The notes under the pieces were generated by a model. It was not told the origin of the DNA. It saw only the letters and a list, made by a program, of their open reading frames with translations, and ran no database searches. A program made the position numbers and the translations under genes. This document shows positions 23,755-36,045 of a stretch of 64,000 nt of DNA, piece after piece. The first letter of the stretch is position 1, and the number at the start of each line of letters is the position of its first letter. The stretch lies in the NCBI GenBank assembly GCA_902729315.2, contig LR746274.1:7313037-7377036 (forward strand), read 5' to 3'. The stretch comes from Spirodela intermedia (Eukaryota > Streptophyta > Magnoliopsida > Alismatales > Araceae).

Positions 23755-24186
23755 AAAGCAGGAAAACAGAGTTCCGGCGTCGCGACGGCAATGCGTCGGC
23801 GATGCACCGGAATCCTGAGCGTTCGGGAGGATCGTCGTGCAGTGTCCACGGCCTCGAAGGCTCTCCTTGGACAAAGACGACGTGGGCAATCTCTAGATAA
23901 AGCAGGAAAATAGAGTTCCGGCGTCGCGACGGCGACGCGTCGGCGATGCACCGGAATCCTGAGCGTTCAGGAGGATCGTCGTGCAGTGTCCACGGCCTCG
24001 AAGGCTCTCCTTGGACAAAGACGACGTGGGCAATCTCTAGATAAAGCAGGAAAACAGAGTTCCGGCGTTGCGACGGCGACGCGTCGGCGATGCACCGGAA
24101 TCCTGGGCGTTCGAGAGGATCGTCATGCAGTGTCCACGGCCTCGAAGGCTCTCCTTGGACAAAGACGACGTGGGCAATCTCTAGAT
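23755..24186. repeat. Three tandem copies of a 144-bp LTR segment
   Basis: Copies at 23755-23898, 23899-24042 and 24043-24186, each from aaagcaggaaaa to caatctctagat. They differ by a few bases. All other LTRs in the window have one copy. Because 144 is divisible by three, an ORF appears to run through the copies; it has no start context or family match and is not called. Confidence 0.92.
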
Positions 24187-24658
24187 CTTCTCGCGAAGTC
24201 TAGAGACCAATGAAGTGGGTCGTCGAATCGTCTCCGGCGGCTGTCACCCGGCGGAGCGGAAAAACGGTGACTTTGCGGCTCTTCCGGCGGCTGTCACCCG
24301 ACGGAGAGGGGCTGGATGGAGGTGAGGCGCGTGTTAGGGAGCTTCATCCTCAGGTTCGCTCTCAAGAGGAGGCTCTTCATCGCATCTGGCACGCTCTCAG
24401 GAGGTGGCGACTGGTCTCCCGGCGGATCGTCCTCTTCCTGACGACGGCTTGTTCGTCAATCAATCGGAGATGATTTACTCGATGGATTGCGATCCTTTTA
24501 TCGCGAATCGTTCAGAAATTTTAGTAGCAATGCTCCGCAAATCGCGTTGACGAGATTTTCGCCGATGATCCAGCAATTCCGGTTGCTTAATCTTTCACCG
24601 GCGATCTGCAGGAAAGTCACGATAATAAGTTAAAAATATATGAATTTTGACTCTGGGA

Positions 24659-24669
24659 GGATTCGAACC
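24659..24669 (-). promoter_or_regulatory. Pol III B-box-like motif in the LTR
   Basis: Minus strand reads GGTTCGAATCC, a perfect match to the tRNA B-box consensus, inside a stretch that looks like a T-arm (gcgggttcgaatcctccc). In older LTRs the site is decayed (tgattcaaacccgcacc near 8356). No convincing A box was seen. Confidence 0.3.
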
Positions 24670-24729
24670 CGCGGCGGTCGCCTCAAGGTGGATTTAGTCC
24701 CACATCGGTTGTGCGCGGATTATTCGGGC

Positions 24730-24739
24730 GAATATATAG
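24730..24739 (-). promoter_or_regulatory. Putative TATA box of the solo LTR
   Basis: gaatatatag on the plus strand is CTATATATTC in LTR orientation. Confidence 0.4.
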
Positions 24740-24811
24740 TAAAGTTAGCTCTTTAGGCAAAGTCCTCCGCGTGTACGACCACTCCTTGCCCCACAGCCGA
24801 CCGACCACCGG

Positions 24812-24840
24812 TGACGTGGAAGGGGAGTGGCGCACACGTG
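24812..24840. promoter_or_regulatory. bZIP-type motifs in LTR U3 (TGACGTGG and CACGTG)
   Basis: tgacgtgg at 24812-24819 and cacgtg at 24835-24840 lie upstream of the TATA in LTR orientation. They match plant bZIP (TGACG and G-box) core motifs, which are known to drive stress-responsive LTRs. Position is supportive; function is inference. Confidence 0.35.
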
Positions 24841-25158
24841 CCCCTATCGATCCAAGCAAGCCGCTCGAGCCCCTGCTCGCGGCTACTCCCCGACTGTGCT
24901 TCCGACCCGCTTGCGGGCCCGGCTGGCCGGCGGGTCCCTCCATTTTGCAATATTTTTATTTTTATTTCTTGTTCTTCATTTATCTCAAAACTAAGACTGT
25001 AAAAATCGTATAAAATCACATAATTACCCAAAAATTCACGTTAATCAACTGAAAACCACTTTTCATGCTTTAACACAAATATAAGCCTATTTATCATGAG
25101 TTAAGGCTAAAACTATATTATTTACTAATTATTAACTCATGATAATGAAGACTTATCA

Positions 25159-25163
25159 ATTTG
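25159..25163. other. Target site duplication, right copy (ATTTG)
   Basis: Five bases directly after the solo LTR; the fold-back text resumes with them. Confidence 0.9.
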
Positions 25164-26359
25164 CAATCCTTTTATTGCAAATCCTTCAGCAATTTTAGTA
25201 ACAATGCTTCACGAATCATGTTGACAAGACTTTTGCCGATGATCTAGTGATTCTTGTTGCTTAATCCTTCATCGGCGATCTGCAGGAAAGTTGCGATAAT
25301 CAGATCGCTGGGGAAGGATTAAGCAATGAGAATTACTGGATCATCGGCGAAAATCTCGTCAACAAGATTTGTGGAGCATTGCTACTAAAATTACTGAACG
25401 ATTCGTAGTAAAAGGATCGCGTATCTATCAAGTAAATCATCTCCAATGGATTGACGAACAAGCCGTCATTAGGAAGAGGATGATTCATTAGGAGACGAGT
25501 TGCCACCTCTTGAGAGCATACTGGATGCGATGAAGAGCCTCCTCTTGCTGTGCGGACCTAAAGATGAAGCTCCCTGACATGCGCCCTACCTCCATCCAGC
25601 TCCTCTCTGTCGAGTGACAGCCGTCAGAGAGCCGCAAAGTTGCCGTTTTTTCACTCCACTAGGTGATAGCCACTGAAGATGACTCAACAACCCATTTCAT
25701 TAATCTCTAGACTTCGCGAAAAGATCTAGAGATTGCCCACGTCATCTTTGTCCCAGGAGAGCCTTCGAGGCTTTGGGCACTACACGATGATCCTTCCAAA
25801 TGCTTAGGATTCCAGTACATCATTGACACATCACCGTCGTGATGCCAGAACTCTCTTTTCTTGCTTTCAACTTACTTTACGCTTCATTTAGTGATAATTT
25901 TTGTGCTTTTAATTTACTAAAATATACTTTGTTTTATTATAATTCTTCTGGCTTTTATAGATCTTAATTTGATTAATTAAATCATCTATAATCGCTTACG
26001 TAATAATCGTCAGGCAGAACCCTATTTCCATCCGATTCACGTTCGCCAGGTGCTGACATCATCTTGACATCTGCATCCTTATTTCCCTTTTTCATGAATT
26101 TTAAAATATATTTCCTTTTCATTTCTTAGTATAAAATTCAAAGAAACTTGTATTCATTGAGAAAAATTCTAAATAATTACCAGATATTATATTAAATCCT
26201 TGTGATCGACCTAGAAAATTACCACTATTTTTAGAAGTTTTATTAAATTATAATTGGTATATTTATTTAGAAATACTTCTAAATATCAAAAAATCATATT
26301 TTTTAGTTTTATAAATTTTAGATTTGCGTGATTTAATATACAATGACTAAGTCATGTCA

Positions 26360-29088
26360 GGTCACTAGAATTTCAAATTTTGGGCTATTTTTGTCTACTA
26401 TTTTTGATAGTTTGTTGTTCCTGATAGAAGACCTGAAAATAGACGTTGTAGTTTTTCTAAATTTTATTTTATTTTAGTTGTAGTTCTAAGTTGAATAAAA
26501 TCCAAACACATGTTCTTAATCGTCCTACAGTATAAATTAATAATTAATACTTCACCCCGTAACTTAAAAATGACATTGTCCTTAATGACACAGAAAAATC
26601 GAAATAAAATATGCAAAAAATATAATTTTCAAGTGAAGTATGCATATGTGCAAAGTTAAGTATTAAAAGTATTGTCATAAATGATAAAGCTCAAAAAGAC
26701 ATCACCTCAAACTTATTTTTAATTTTTCACTTCATCTTACACTCCTCCTGCACTTTTTCGAAAAAACAAATACAAAAACAAGTACTGCAAAATTCTATGA
26801 AAAATAGAGCTTAAAAGAAATCAAATGGAATGAAATAAAAACCATGGGTTGCCTCCCATGCAGTGCCGAATTTAATGTCTTCAGGTAGACAGCTCTTCGA
26901 TCATATAAGATGATCTATGGCCATCAAAATATATTTGTATCCCAAGGTAAGTTTCATGATATTTTTTTTTAGATTTTGCATAAATTCATATGCTTCATAT
27001 ATATACCTTGACATACTTTCAGCCAAAACAAAATGAAAATTAACAAAATTTTCCCAAAAATAATATTTCCATTTTGAAATTAATCTTTCCTCATTTCTAT
27101 CTTATTTTGTAAGGCTTTCATTCATTAATAAATACTTTCTATTAATAGACCATAAAATGTGATTAGGCCATATAATTTTTAAATTAGCTCTTACCTAATC
27201 TAGAATTTTTTCATTTAAATTGATATCTCTAATTCTTTCACTCACCCATTTTTTAATGTGTTCTTTTATCTGCATAATCTTCGTCTGCTCCATTTTATCT
27301 TCCATACATAATTGTTCAATTTGTGAGGAGTGAAATATTTCAAGCTAAGAAATAATTCTAATGGGTTGTGGGTTTTGAAGGATGGAAGGATTGTCTTCTT
27401 TAATCTCAGATGTAATAAATTCAGTAAAGTTCAAATTTTCTCCTCTAAAATTATCTCTATATTCATATTGATTATTTTCATTTCTCCTCCAAAATTGTCT
27501 TCTTTAATCTAGCTTTTCATTTCTCAAGTCATCAAATTCTTCATCTTCTCAAGAGCTATCTTTTAATTTCGATATATGATATACATCATCATCCTCACTA
27601 TCAACATCCATGGCTGCAAAATTATGATTAGATTTATTAATTTTGTCTCCTACATCTCTCAAATAAACTGATTTTTCCTCACTTGAAAGATGTTTTTCTT
27701 CATTTTTGTCCTTACTCCCTTCTACTAAAATTTGGATGATTTTTCCATGAGCAGCTGTTATTTCTTCATCACTATCAACTAATTTGAATATTATTTGAGT
27801 TTCTCTGCGAAAAATTATTTCACCAATTAGGATTATAAGAATTAGAAAAATATTTTCTATTTTTTACTAAAATCATGGGGTACTGGCACTTGTTCTTGCC
27901 TATAATGATATTGAAATTCGAAATGATCATTTTCACCATACATAGGACATGTACTATTTGAATTAAATTGAGGGTTAAGAGGCTTTCTAATATTTTCAAT
28001 AAGTAAATAAAGTTTTTCTAATCTTTGATTAATCTGATTAACCTCATTTCTAAATTTAGAATCATCATCATGATGCAATTCATGAATTCCTCTCTTCTTA
28101 TCCCTATCATGTAATTCAAAAGAGGCTTGATCTCTAGAATTTTCACTTAAATTTTCATAAAGACTATAAATCTCATTAGGAGTTTTTTCCATAAAAGCTC
28201 CTCCACATATAGAATCAACCATATTTCTATGTTATTCTAATAATCCATCATAAAAGATTCTATTGAGTTGCTACTTGGGTATAGCATGATGATGACACTT
28301 TCTAAATAAATCTTTGAATGTTTCCCATGTTTCATGTAAAGTTTCTCCTGGTCTTTGAAAAAAACTTCATATATATTTTCTCATATTTTTGAGTTTTACC
28401 TAAAGGATAAATTTTTTGAAGAAAAGCCTATTCTATGTCTTTCCAGCTAGTTAATTCTCTATCTAATGTGGATAGCCAATAACTAGCTTTGTCTCTTAGT
28501 GTATGAGGGAATAATTTCATTTTAATAATTTTCGGTGTGACTTGAGGAAGATTAACTAACTCATAGACCATATGAAATTTTTCTAAGTGCTGATGAGGTT
28601 CCTCAAAAGGCAATCCATGAAAATTAGGGAGCATTGGAAAAATTCTTGGATTTATTTCGAATTTAATAGTAGGTACTAATAGGACTCTAATATTGGATGC
28701 TCTTTGAAATGAATTAGGGATATAATAATTTTTCATGGCCATAGGATTGTTCTCAATTTGACTTGTACTTCCTTCAAGATCCATCAAAATTAACTTTTCG
28801 TTCAGATTTTTATTTTTGAATGAAATCAGGAAAGGATTTTCTAGCATTGGATGCAAGGATCTTCTACCACGCATACAAAAAATCAATAAATTTGAGGAAA
28901 AAGTTTAGTAATTGTTACCCTCCTTCAATATGATGCAGTCCTTATCTTGTTTCTCTTTGTTCCCTTTTTTTTAAAAAAAAATCAGCAAAAAGAAAATAAA
29001 ATAAGAGTTAAATTCTTTTGTATAATCACAGAAAAATAGAAATATAGTAAATATTATACAATACATCCCTAGCAACAGTGCCAAAATT
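26360..29088 (-). mobile_element. Internal region of the pol-less element, minus, unit 2
   Basis: Equivalent of 3743-6471. The tail hairpin is at 26845-26858, the acidic region at about 27340-27790, gag above that, and the PBS at about 29066-29083 (TGGCACTGTTGCTAGGGA on the minus strand). No pol. Confidence 0.75.
27790..28890 (-). pseudogene. Gag-like pseudogene, minus, unit 2
   Basis: Better preserved than unit 1: open parts 28428-28886 (152 residues; LVNLPQVTPKIIKMKLFPHT) and 27857-28222 (121 residues; capsid C-terminus then CPMYGENDHFEFQYHY, a CCHC-like remnant lacking the full Cys set). Frameshifts separate the two near 28225-28425. Confidence 0.7.
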
Positions 29089-30724
29089 TGACATGACTTA
29101 GTCGTTGTATGTTAAATCACGCAAATCAAAAATTTATAAAACTAGAAAATATGAATTTTCAGATATTTAGAAGTATTTCTGAACAAATATATCAATTATA
29201 ATTTAATAAAGCTTCTAAAAATAGTAGTAATTTTCTAGGTCGATTATAGGGATGTAATATAATAGCTAGTAATTATTCAGAATTTTTCTCAAAGAGTATT
29301 ATTTTCTATGAATTTTATACTATGCAATAAAAAGAAAATATATTTAAAATTCATGAAAAAAGGAAATAAGGGTGCAGACATCAGGATGATGTCAGCACCT
29401 AGCGAATGCAAATCGGGCAAAAATAGAGTTCCACCTAGTGATTCTTACATAAGCAATTACAATTGATTTAATTGATCAAATTTAGATCTGTAAAAGCCGG
29501 AAGAATCATAAGTGAATGAAATATATTTTGATAAATTAAAATCACATAAATTATCACTAAATGAAGCGTAAAGTAAGTTGAAAGTAAGAAAATAGAGTTC
29601 TAGCGTCGTAGCGATGATGCGTCAGCGATGCACTAGAATGTTGAGCATTCGGGAGGATCGTCATGTAGTTTCCACGGCCTCAAAGGCTCTCTTTTGACAA
29701 AGACAACGTAGGCAATCTCTAGATTTCCTTGTGAAGTCTAGAGATCAATGAAATGGGTTGTCGAATCGTCTCTGGCAGCTATCACTTGATAGAATGAAAA
29801 AATGACAACTTTGCGGCTCTTTGGTGACTGTCACTCGATGGAGAGGAGCTAAATGGAGGCAGGGCACGTGTTAGGGAGCTTCATCCTCAAGTTTGTGCAG
29901 CAAGAAGAGGCTCTTCGTCGTATTTGGTATGCTCTCAAGAGGTGGCGACTTGTCTCTCGACAGATTGTCCTCTTCTCGACGATGGCTTGTTTGTCGATCA
30001 ATCGGAGATGCTTTACTCGATGGATTCATGATCTTTTTATCACGAATCGTTCAACAATTTTAGTAACAATGTTCCGCGAATCATGTTGATGAGATTTTCG
30101 CCGATGATCTAGCAATTCTGGTTGCTTAATCCTTCACCAGCGATCTTCAGAAAAGTCACGATAATTAGAGAAAAAAATGAGTTTTGGCTCTAGGATGATT
30201 CAAACCCGCACTAGTTGCCTAACCTTTATAAGGAAGGTGTGATATGGGTTTAGCCCCACATCAGTTGTGCACCAATTTTTTGGGGGAATATATAGTAATG
30301 TTACATTTCTAAGCAAGTCCCTTCTCTCACGTGTAAGACCACTCCTTGCTTCATAGCTAGTTAGCTACTGGTGATGTGGAAGGGGAATGGCACACACGTG
30401 CCTCTATCAATCCAAGTCGCTCGAGCCCCTACTCGTGGCTACTCCTCGACTATGCTTTTGACCCACTTGCGGGCCCGACTAGCTGACGGGTCCCCCCATT
30501 TTGCAATATTTTTATTTTTATTTCTTTTTCTTCATTTATCTCAAAAGTAAGATTGTAAAAATCATATAAATTTGTATAAAATAGTATAATTTCCCAAAAA
30601 TTCACATTAATCAGTTGAAAACTACTTTTCACACTTTAACATAAATATAAGTCTATCTATCATGAGTTAAGGCTAAAACTATATTATTTATTAATTATTA
30701 ACTCATGATAATGAAGACTTATAA
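29089..30724 (-). mobile_element. LTR, minus orientation, uninterrupted (unit 2)
   Basis: About 1.64 kb from TGACATGACTTAG to GACTTATAA (the terminal CA is mutated). It is the 5' LTR of the minus gag element. It lacks the foreign insertion found in units 1 and 3, showing the original text at the insertion point (aggtcgattatagggatg). CpG sites are mostly decayed. Confidence 0.8.
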
Positions 30725-30965
30725 CAAATTCTATTACTAAGGGACTAACAATGATTTAAGTTTGGGGTTGTGATTCAAGTTAATTCATGATAAATAGACT
30801 AATATTTGTGTTAAAGTGTGAAAAGTGGTTTTCAGTTGATTAATGTGAATTTTTGGGTAATTATGTAATTTTATATGAATTTATATGATTTTTATAGTTT
30901 TACTTTTGAGATGAATGAGGAAAAAGAAATAAAAATAAAAATATAACAAAATAAGGGGTACCCAC
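30725..30965 (+). mobile_element. Gypsy tail end plus truncated LTR, unit 2
   Basis: Counterpart of 8885-9125; truncated LTR from about 30769 to 30965. Centre of the head-to-head LTR arrangement. Confidence 0.6.
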
Positions 30966-32530
30966 TGATAAGTCTTCATTATCATGAGTTAATAAGTAGT
31001 AAATAATATAGTTTTAGCCTTAACTCATGATAAATAGACTTATATTTGTGTTAAAGTGTGAAAAGTTGTTTTCAATTGATTAATATGAATTTTTGGGTAA
31101 TTATGTGATTTTTACGAACTTATATGATTTTCACAGTCTTACTTTTGAGATAAATGAAGAAAACGAAATAAAAAATAAAAATAAGACAAAATGGTGGGGA
31201 CCTGCCAGCCAGCCAGGCTCGCAAGCAGGTCAAAAGTGCAGTCGGGGAGTAGCCGCGAGTAGGGGCTCAAGCAACTTGGATCGATAGAGGCATGTGTGCG
31301 CCACTCCCCTTCCACGTCACTGGTGGCCAGCCGGCTGTGGGGCAAAGAGTGGTCGTACACGCGACAGAAGGGACTTACTTTGAAATATAACATTACTATA
31401 TATTCGCCCGATAATTTGGTGCACAAGTGATGTGGGACTAAACCTGCATCACCTTCTACAGAAAGGGTGGGCAACCGGCCATCGGTAAAGGATTAAGCAA
31501 CCAGAATCGCTGGATCATCGGCAAAAATTTTGTCAACACAATTTGTGGAGCATTGTTACTAAAATTGTTGAACGATTTGCGAAAAAAGGATTGTGAATCC
31601 ATTGAGTAAAGCATCTCCGATTGATTGACGAACAAGCCGTCGTCAGGATTAGGACGATGTGTCGGGAGATGAGTCGCCACCTCTTGAGAGCATATTAGAT
31701 GCGATGAAGAGCCTCCTCTTGTTATGTGGACCTCAGGATGAAGCTCTCTGACATATTCCCCACCTCCATCCAGCTCCTCTCCGTCGGGTGACAGCCGTCG
31801 GAGAGCCACAAAGTCGTCATTTTTCCGCTCTATCGGGTGATAGCTGTTGGAGACGATTTAATGACTCATTTCATTAATCTCTAGACTTCGCAAGGAGATC
31901 TAGAGATTGCCCACATCGTCCTTATCTAAGGAGAGCCTCTGAGGCCATGGACTCTGCACAACTATCCTCTCAAATGCTCGAAATTCCAGTGCATCGCCGA
32001 TGCATCGCCACCGTGACATCGGAACTCTGTTTTCTTACTTTCAAGTTAATTTCTGTTTCATTTAGTGATAATTTGTTGATTTTAAATTTACCAAGATATA
32101 CTTTATTTCATTACGATTCTTTTGGCTTTTATAGATCTTAATTTGATCAATTAAATTGTTTGTAATTGCTTACATAAGAATCACCAAACGGAACTTTATT
32201 TTCACCTAATTTGCTTTCGCTGGGCGCTGATGTCATCTTGATGTCTGCACCCTTATTTCCCTTTTTTGTGAATTTTAAATATACTTTTTTCATTTGCTAG
32301 TATAAAATTCATAGAAAATAGTATTCTTTGAGCAAAATTTTAAATAATTATCATATATTATATTACATCCTTGTAATCGACTTGGAAAATTATCACTATT
32401 TTGAAAGTTTTATTGAATTATAATTAATATATTTGTTTAGAAATACTTCTAAATATCTAAAAATTTCTATTTTCTAGTTTTATAAATTTTAAATTTGCGT
32501 GATTTACTATACAACGACTAAGTCACGTCA
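30966..32530 (+). mobile_element. Full-length LTR, plus orientation, unit 2
   Basis: 1565 bp from TGATAAGTCTTC to AAGTCACGTCA, with TG/CA ends identical in type to the solo LTR. Putative TATA at 31397-31406, then gatgtgggactaaacc. It serves as 5' LTR of the plus gag element that follows. Confidence 0.85.
31397..31406 (+). promoter_or_regulatory. Putative LTR TATA box, unit 2
   Basis: ctatatattc within U3, about 430 bases from the LTR start. Confidence 0.4.
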
Positions 32531-35282
32531 ATGTATTACATAATATTTAGTTTTTTTTTATTTTTTTTAGAGTACACAAAAATATTAACTCTTGTTTTAT
32601 TTTCTTTTTTTATAATTTTTTTGTTTTAAAAGAATGAAGAGTAGCAAGGCAAAGACTGGAGCATACTGAAGGAGGGTAACAATTATTATTTTTTTTGTAA
32701 TTTATTGGTATTTATGTATTGTAGAAGATCCTTGTATCTAAGGTTAGAAAATCATTTCACTATTTCGTTCAAAACTAAAAATTTGAAAGAAAAATTAATT
32801 TTGATAGATCCTGAAAGAAGTACAAGTCAAACTAATAATAATCCCATGGCCATAAAAAATTATAACATCCCTGATTCATATCAATGAGCATCCAATATTA
32901 AAGTCTCATGAGCAACCATTGTTAAATTCAAAACAAATTCAAAAAGTTTCCAAATGCTCTCTAATTTTCATGGATTACCTTTAGAAAAACCCCATCAACA
33001 TTTTAAAAAAAATTACATAGTCTGTGATTTAGTTAATCTCTTTCAAGTTACACCAAAAGTTATTAAGATAAAATTATTTCCTCATAGCTTAAAGAACAAC
33101 ACTAGTTATTGGTTATCCACATTAGATAGAGAATTAACTAGTTAGAAAGACAGAACAAACCTTTTCTTTGAAAATTTTCTTCCTTAGAAAAAACTCAAAA
33201 TATGAGAAAACATATATGAAGTTTTGCTCAAAAGTCAAAAAATCTTTACATCTAATATGAAAAAAATTTAAAAATTTACTCATAAACTATTCTCATCATG
33301 CTATACCAAAGTGGCACATTAATAGAATTTTTTATGATAAATTATTAGAACAACATAGAAATATGGTTGACTCTATATGTGGAAGAGCTTTTTTGGAGAA
33401 AACCCTTGATGAGATTTATAGAATTTATGAGAATTTAAGTAAAAATTCTAGAAATCAAGCCTTTTTTGAGTTATATGACGGGATAAGGAAAGAAGAATTT
33501 ATGAATTACATCATGATGATGATACTAATTTAAAAAATGAGGTTAATCAGATTAATTATAGATTAAAAAACCTTGATTTACTTATTGACAATATTAAAAA
33601 GCCTCATAACCTTCAATTTAATGCATATAGTACATGTCCTATGTATAATGAAAATGACCATTTCGAATTTCAATGTTATAATTTTGATCACTCATTTCAG
33701 CCTAGGTAAGAGCAAGTGCAAGTACCCCATGATTTTAATAAAAATAGAGAATATTTTTCTAATTCTTATAATCTTAATTGAAGGAATATTTTTTTGTAGA
33801 GAGATCTAAATAATATTCAAAATTCAGAAGCACTTAGACTCAATATAAATTCTGAATTTTGTCCAAAACAAGAACATAGATTTCAGAAAAATCAATCTTC
33901 TAAAATCCAACTTGATTTTACAAATATGATGCAGCAAATGAGCCAAATGATTCAGCAAACAATGAAACAAATGATGTTGCAGCAAAAACAATTTATAGAG
34001 GCTTTTAAGAATAAGAGAGAAGAGGGACAATCACCTAGTCGACTCACAAAAAATTCAGGAAACTATCTAATAGTAAGATTTCAGTAAGGAGAGTCTAGCT
34101 AAATTTTTTTAAAAAAACTCACAAAATAAAAATATTAGGATAATAAATACATTAAGTGAGAATATTTTACCTGATCTATATTCTTAATTATTAGAATAAA
34201 TAGATGAGCCATTAGAAGTAAATGAGAATATTAAGACTAAAAATATAGTAACAGAAAACTTGAATAAAATTATTTATTACTCACAATTGATGAATGAATA
34301 TAGTAAGGATGATGAGGAGAAAGAGTCCTTAGATGAAGAAACAGTAGTTGATCATGGAAAAATCATCTAAATTTTAGTAGAAGAGAGTAAGGACAAAAAT
34401 GAGAAAAAAATATGTTTCAAGTGGAGAAAAATCAATTGATTTGAGAGATGTAAGAGACGAAATTAATAAATCTAATTAGAATTTTACAACCATGGAAGTT
34501 GATAGTGAGGATGATGATGCATATCATATACTGAAGTTAGTAGACAACTCTTGGAAAGATGAACAATTTGATTAGTTAAGAAACGAAAAACTAGAAAAAG
34601 AATTGATTCAACTAATGGTAAAAAAGACAATAATGAATATGATTCAACTAATAAGCAAAAAAATTTGAATTTTAATGAATTCATTAGATCTCAAATTAAA
34701 AAAGACACTTCTTTCATCCTTCAAAACCCACAGCCCATTAGAATTATGTTTAAGCTTGAAATATTTCACTCCTCACAAATTGAACGAATATGTTGAGAAG
34801 ATAAAATAGAGCGAGGAAATATTATGCAGATAAAAAAATACATTAAGAAATAGGTGAGTGGAAGAATTAAAAATATCATTTTAGATGAAAAATTTTTAGA
34901 TTGAGTAAGTGCTAATTTGAAAATTACATGACCGGATCACATTTTATAGTGTATTAATAGAAAGTATTTACTATTGAATAAGAGCCTTACAAAATAGGAT
35001 AAAAATGAGGAGAGGTTCTTTTCAAACTGAAAATATTATTTTTGAGAATTTATTTTATTTTATTTTTTTACAGAAGGTATGTCAAGGTATATTTATATAA
35101 AGCAAACGAATTTATACTAAATCTAAAAAAAATATCATGAAACTTACCTTGGGATAAAAATATATATTGATGGTCATAGATCATCTTATATGATCTAAGT
35201 GTTGGCCAGCTGAAGAGATTAAATTCAATGCTGCATGGGAGGCAACCCATGATTTTTATTTCATTCAATTTTTTAAAAAAAT
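32531..35282 (+). pseudogene. Gag-only element without PBS, plus orientation, unit 2
   Basis: The leader begins atgtattacataat directly after the LTR end; the 22 bases that hold the PBS in the minus elements are missing. Gag core pieces: 32705-32887, 32954-33145 (FHGLPLEKPHQHF, then LVNLFQVTPKVIKIKLF), the capsid C-terminal part near 33350-33540, the CCHC-like remnant near 33630-33690, the Gln/Met-rich segment near 33930-33990 and the acidic region near 34240-34740. The tail hairpin tgggaggcaaccca is at 35236-35249. The element ends at the BTB fragment with no 3' LTR. Confidence 0.7.
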
Positions 35283-35990
35283 TCAAGATAGGTGAGCTCA
35301 CCATCAAGAGGGCCTTGTGTGCACACAACTTGCTGCTGGCCATGTTCATGTTGATGTCTGAGTGGATATCCTCTTCCATCATGTGAGAGAGGCACAAGTG
35401 TGTGGACTTTGTCACTAGAAACTGCATCAATTGCTCAAAGTGCCAAATTGAAGATGCCTCTCTACCTTGGTTTTACGGAAAGAAGAAGAAAGAAAAGAGC
35501 AGCAGAACCCGATTAGCGATTGATGATCATATTTCAATCCTAAACACCGAGAGAAGTTCTATGAATATATATATATATCTATAAATTAGATTGAAATTGG
35601 AGCAAACATCATTGGGGCGAGCATGTATGAAAAAGGATCATACGGATCTTCACAAATTTTCAAACCTACTGAACTTCCTCCTTACCAGTTGGATTGTCAA
35701 CGAAATTCATCATCGACAACATTTCTAATGGGCCAAGAATAATATGTACTTTGTTCAAAAAAATTGGACACATTGCATATCTTTAAGAAAAGAAACTTGC
35801 AGAGAAAAAAATGGCACAGGGTGACCGGTACATTTACAGGGTACCTTCAAATCTAAGAACTCCACGTCGATTGTGAACTTCCGTCAAAGACTGAATTCAT
35901 CACCAGGAAAATTCCTCACGATCTGTAGCAGCTTCTCAAGTAGTATAACGTGGAAAACGGGTACTGGATTAGAGGATACAAGTAAATAAA
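35283..35990 (-). pseudogene. BTB/POZ gene (At1g21780-like) pseudogene, module A
   Basis: Two exon relics on the minus strand. The upstream one, about 35845-35990, ends in KFTIDVEFLDLK with a GT donor at 35844; frameshifts break the text before it (REEFSW, NSVFDG). This is the N-terminal exon of plant BTB proteins of the At1g21780 type. After about 400 bases of intron comes the start of the BTB exon, about 35283-35432: MEEDIHSDINMN, then KLCAHKALLMVSSPIL, where the gag element cuts it off. The rest of the BTB domain is gone. In the family the BTB domain recruits CUL3 ubiquitin ligase; this copy cannot encode it. Confidence 0.7.
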
Positions 35991-36045
35991 TCTATTGTCG
36001 TGCACAAGTCCACATGAACACTACATTGCCTTCTCCCTCTCAGAA

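Larger units (their letters stand above)
23260..25158 (-). mobile_element. Solo LTR, young, with 5-bp target duplication
   Basis: Starts TGACGTGACTCAG and ends GACTTATCA on the plus strand; read on its own strand it is TGATAAGTC...CTGAGTCACGTCA, with TG/CA ends. It is flanked by ATTTG at 23255-23259 and 25159-25163, and unit 3 shows the empty site with a single ATTTG at 51138-51142. It is about 1.9 kb, of which 288 bases come from two extra copies of a 144-base internal repeat. It keeps far more CpG than any other LTR here. ORFs in it (for example 24210-24473 and 24683-25031) are not genes. Confidence 0.92.
22318..26359. repeat. LTR fold-back, unit 2, interrupted by a solo LTR
   Basis: The left arm (minus) runs 22318-23259 and resumes at 25159-25270; the spacer is about 25271-25311; the right arm (plus) is 25312-26359 and ends gactaagtcatgtca. 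Without the 1.9-kb solo LTR, the arms are about 1.05 kb each. A transcript through it would fold into a long hairpin. Confidence 0.8.

Noticed and set aside
23755-24186. CRISPR-like or satellite array
   Set aside because: Three long direct repeats without spacers inside an LTR; this is a plain tandem duplication.
23986-24213. ORF through the 144-bp repeats, and other ORFs in the solo LTR (24210-25031)
   Set aside because: Product of a repeat length divisible by three and of GC-rich LTR text; no domain, not kept in other LTR copies.
30961-30965. Target duplication CCCAC of the plus LTR element
   Set aside because: The five bases before the LTR are part of the truncated LTR, and no matching five bases follow the element because its 3' end is missing.
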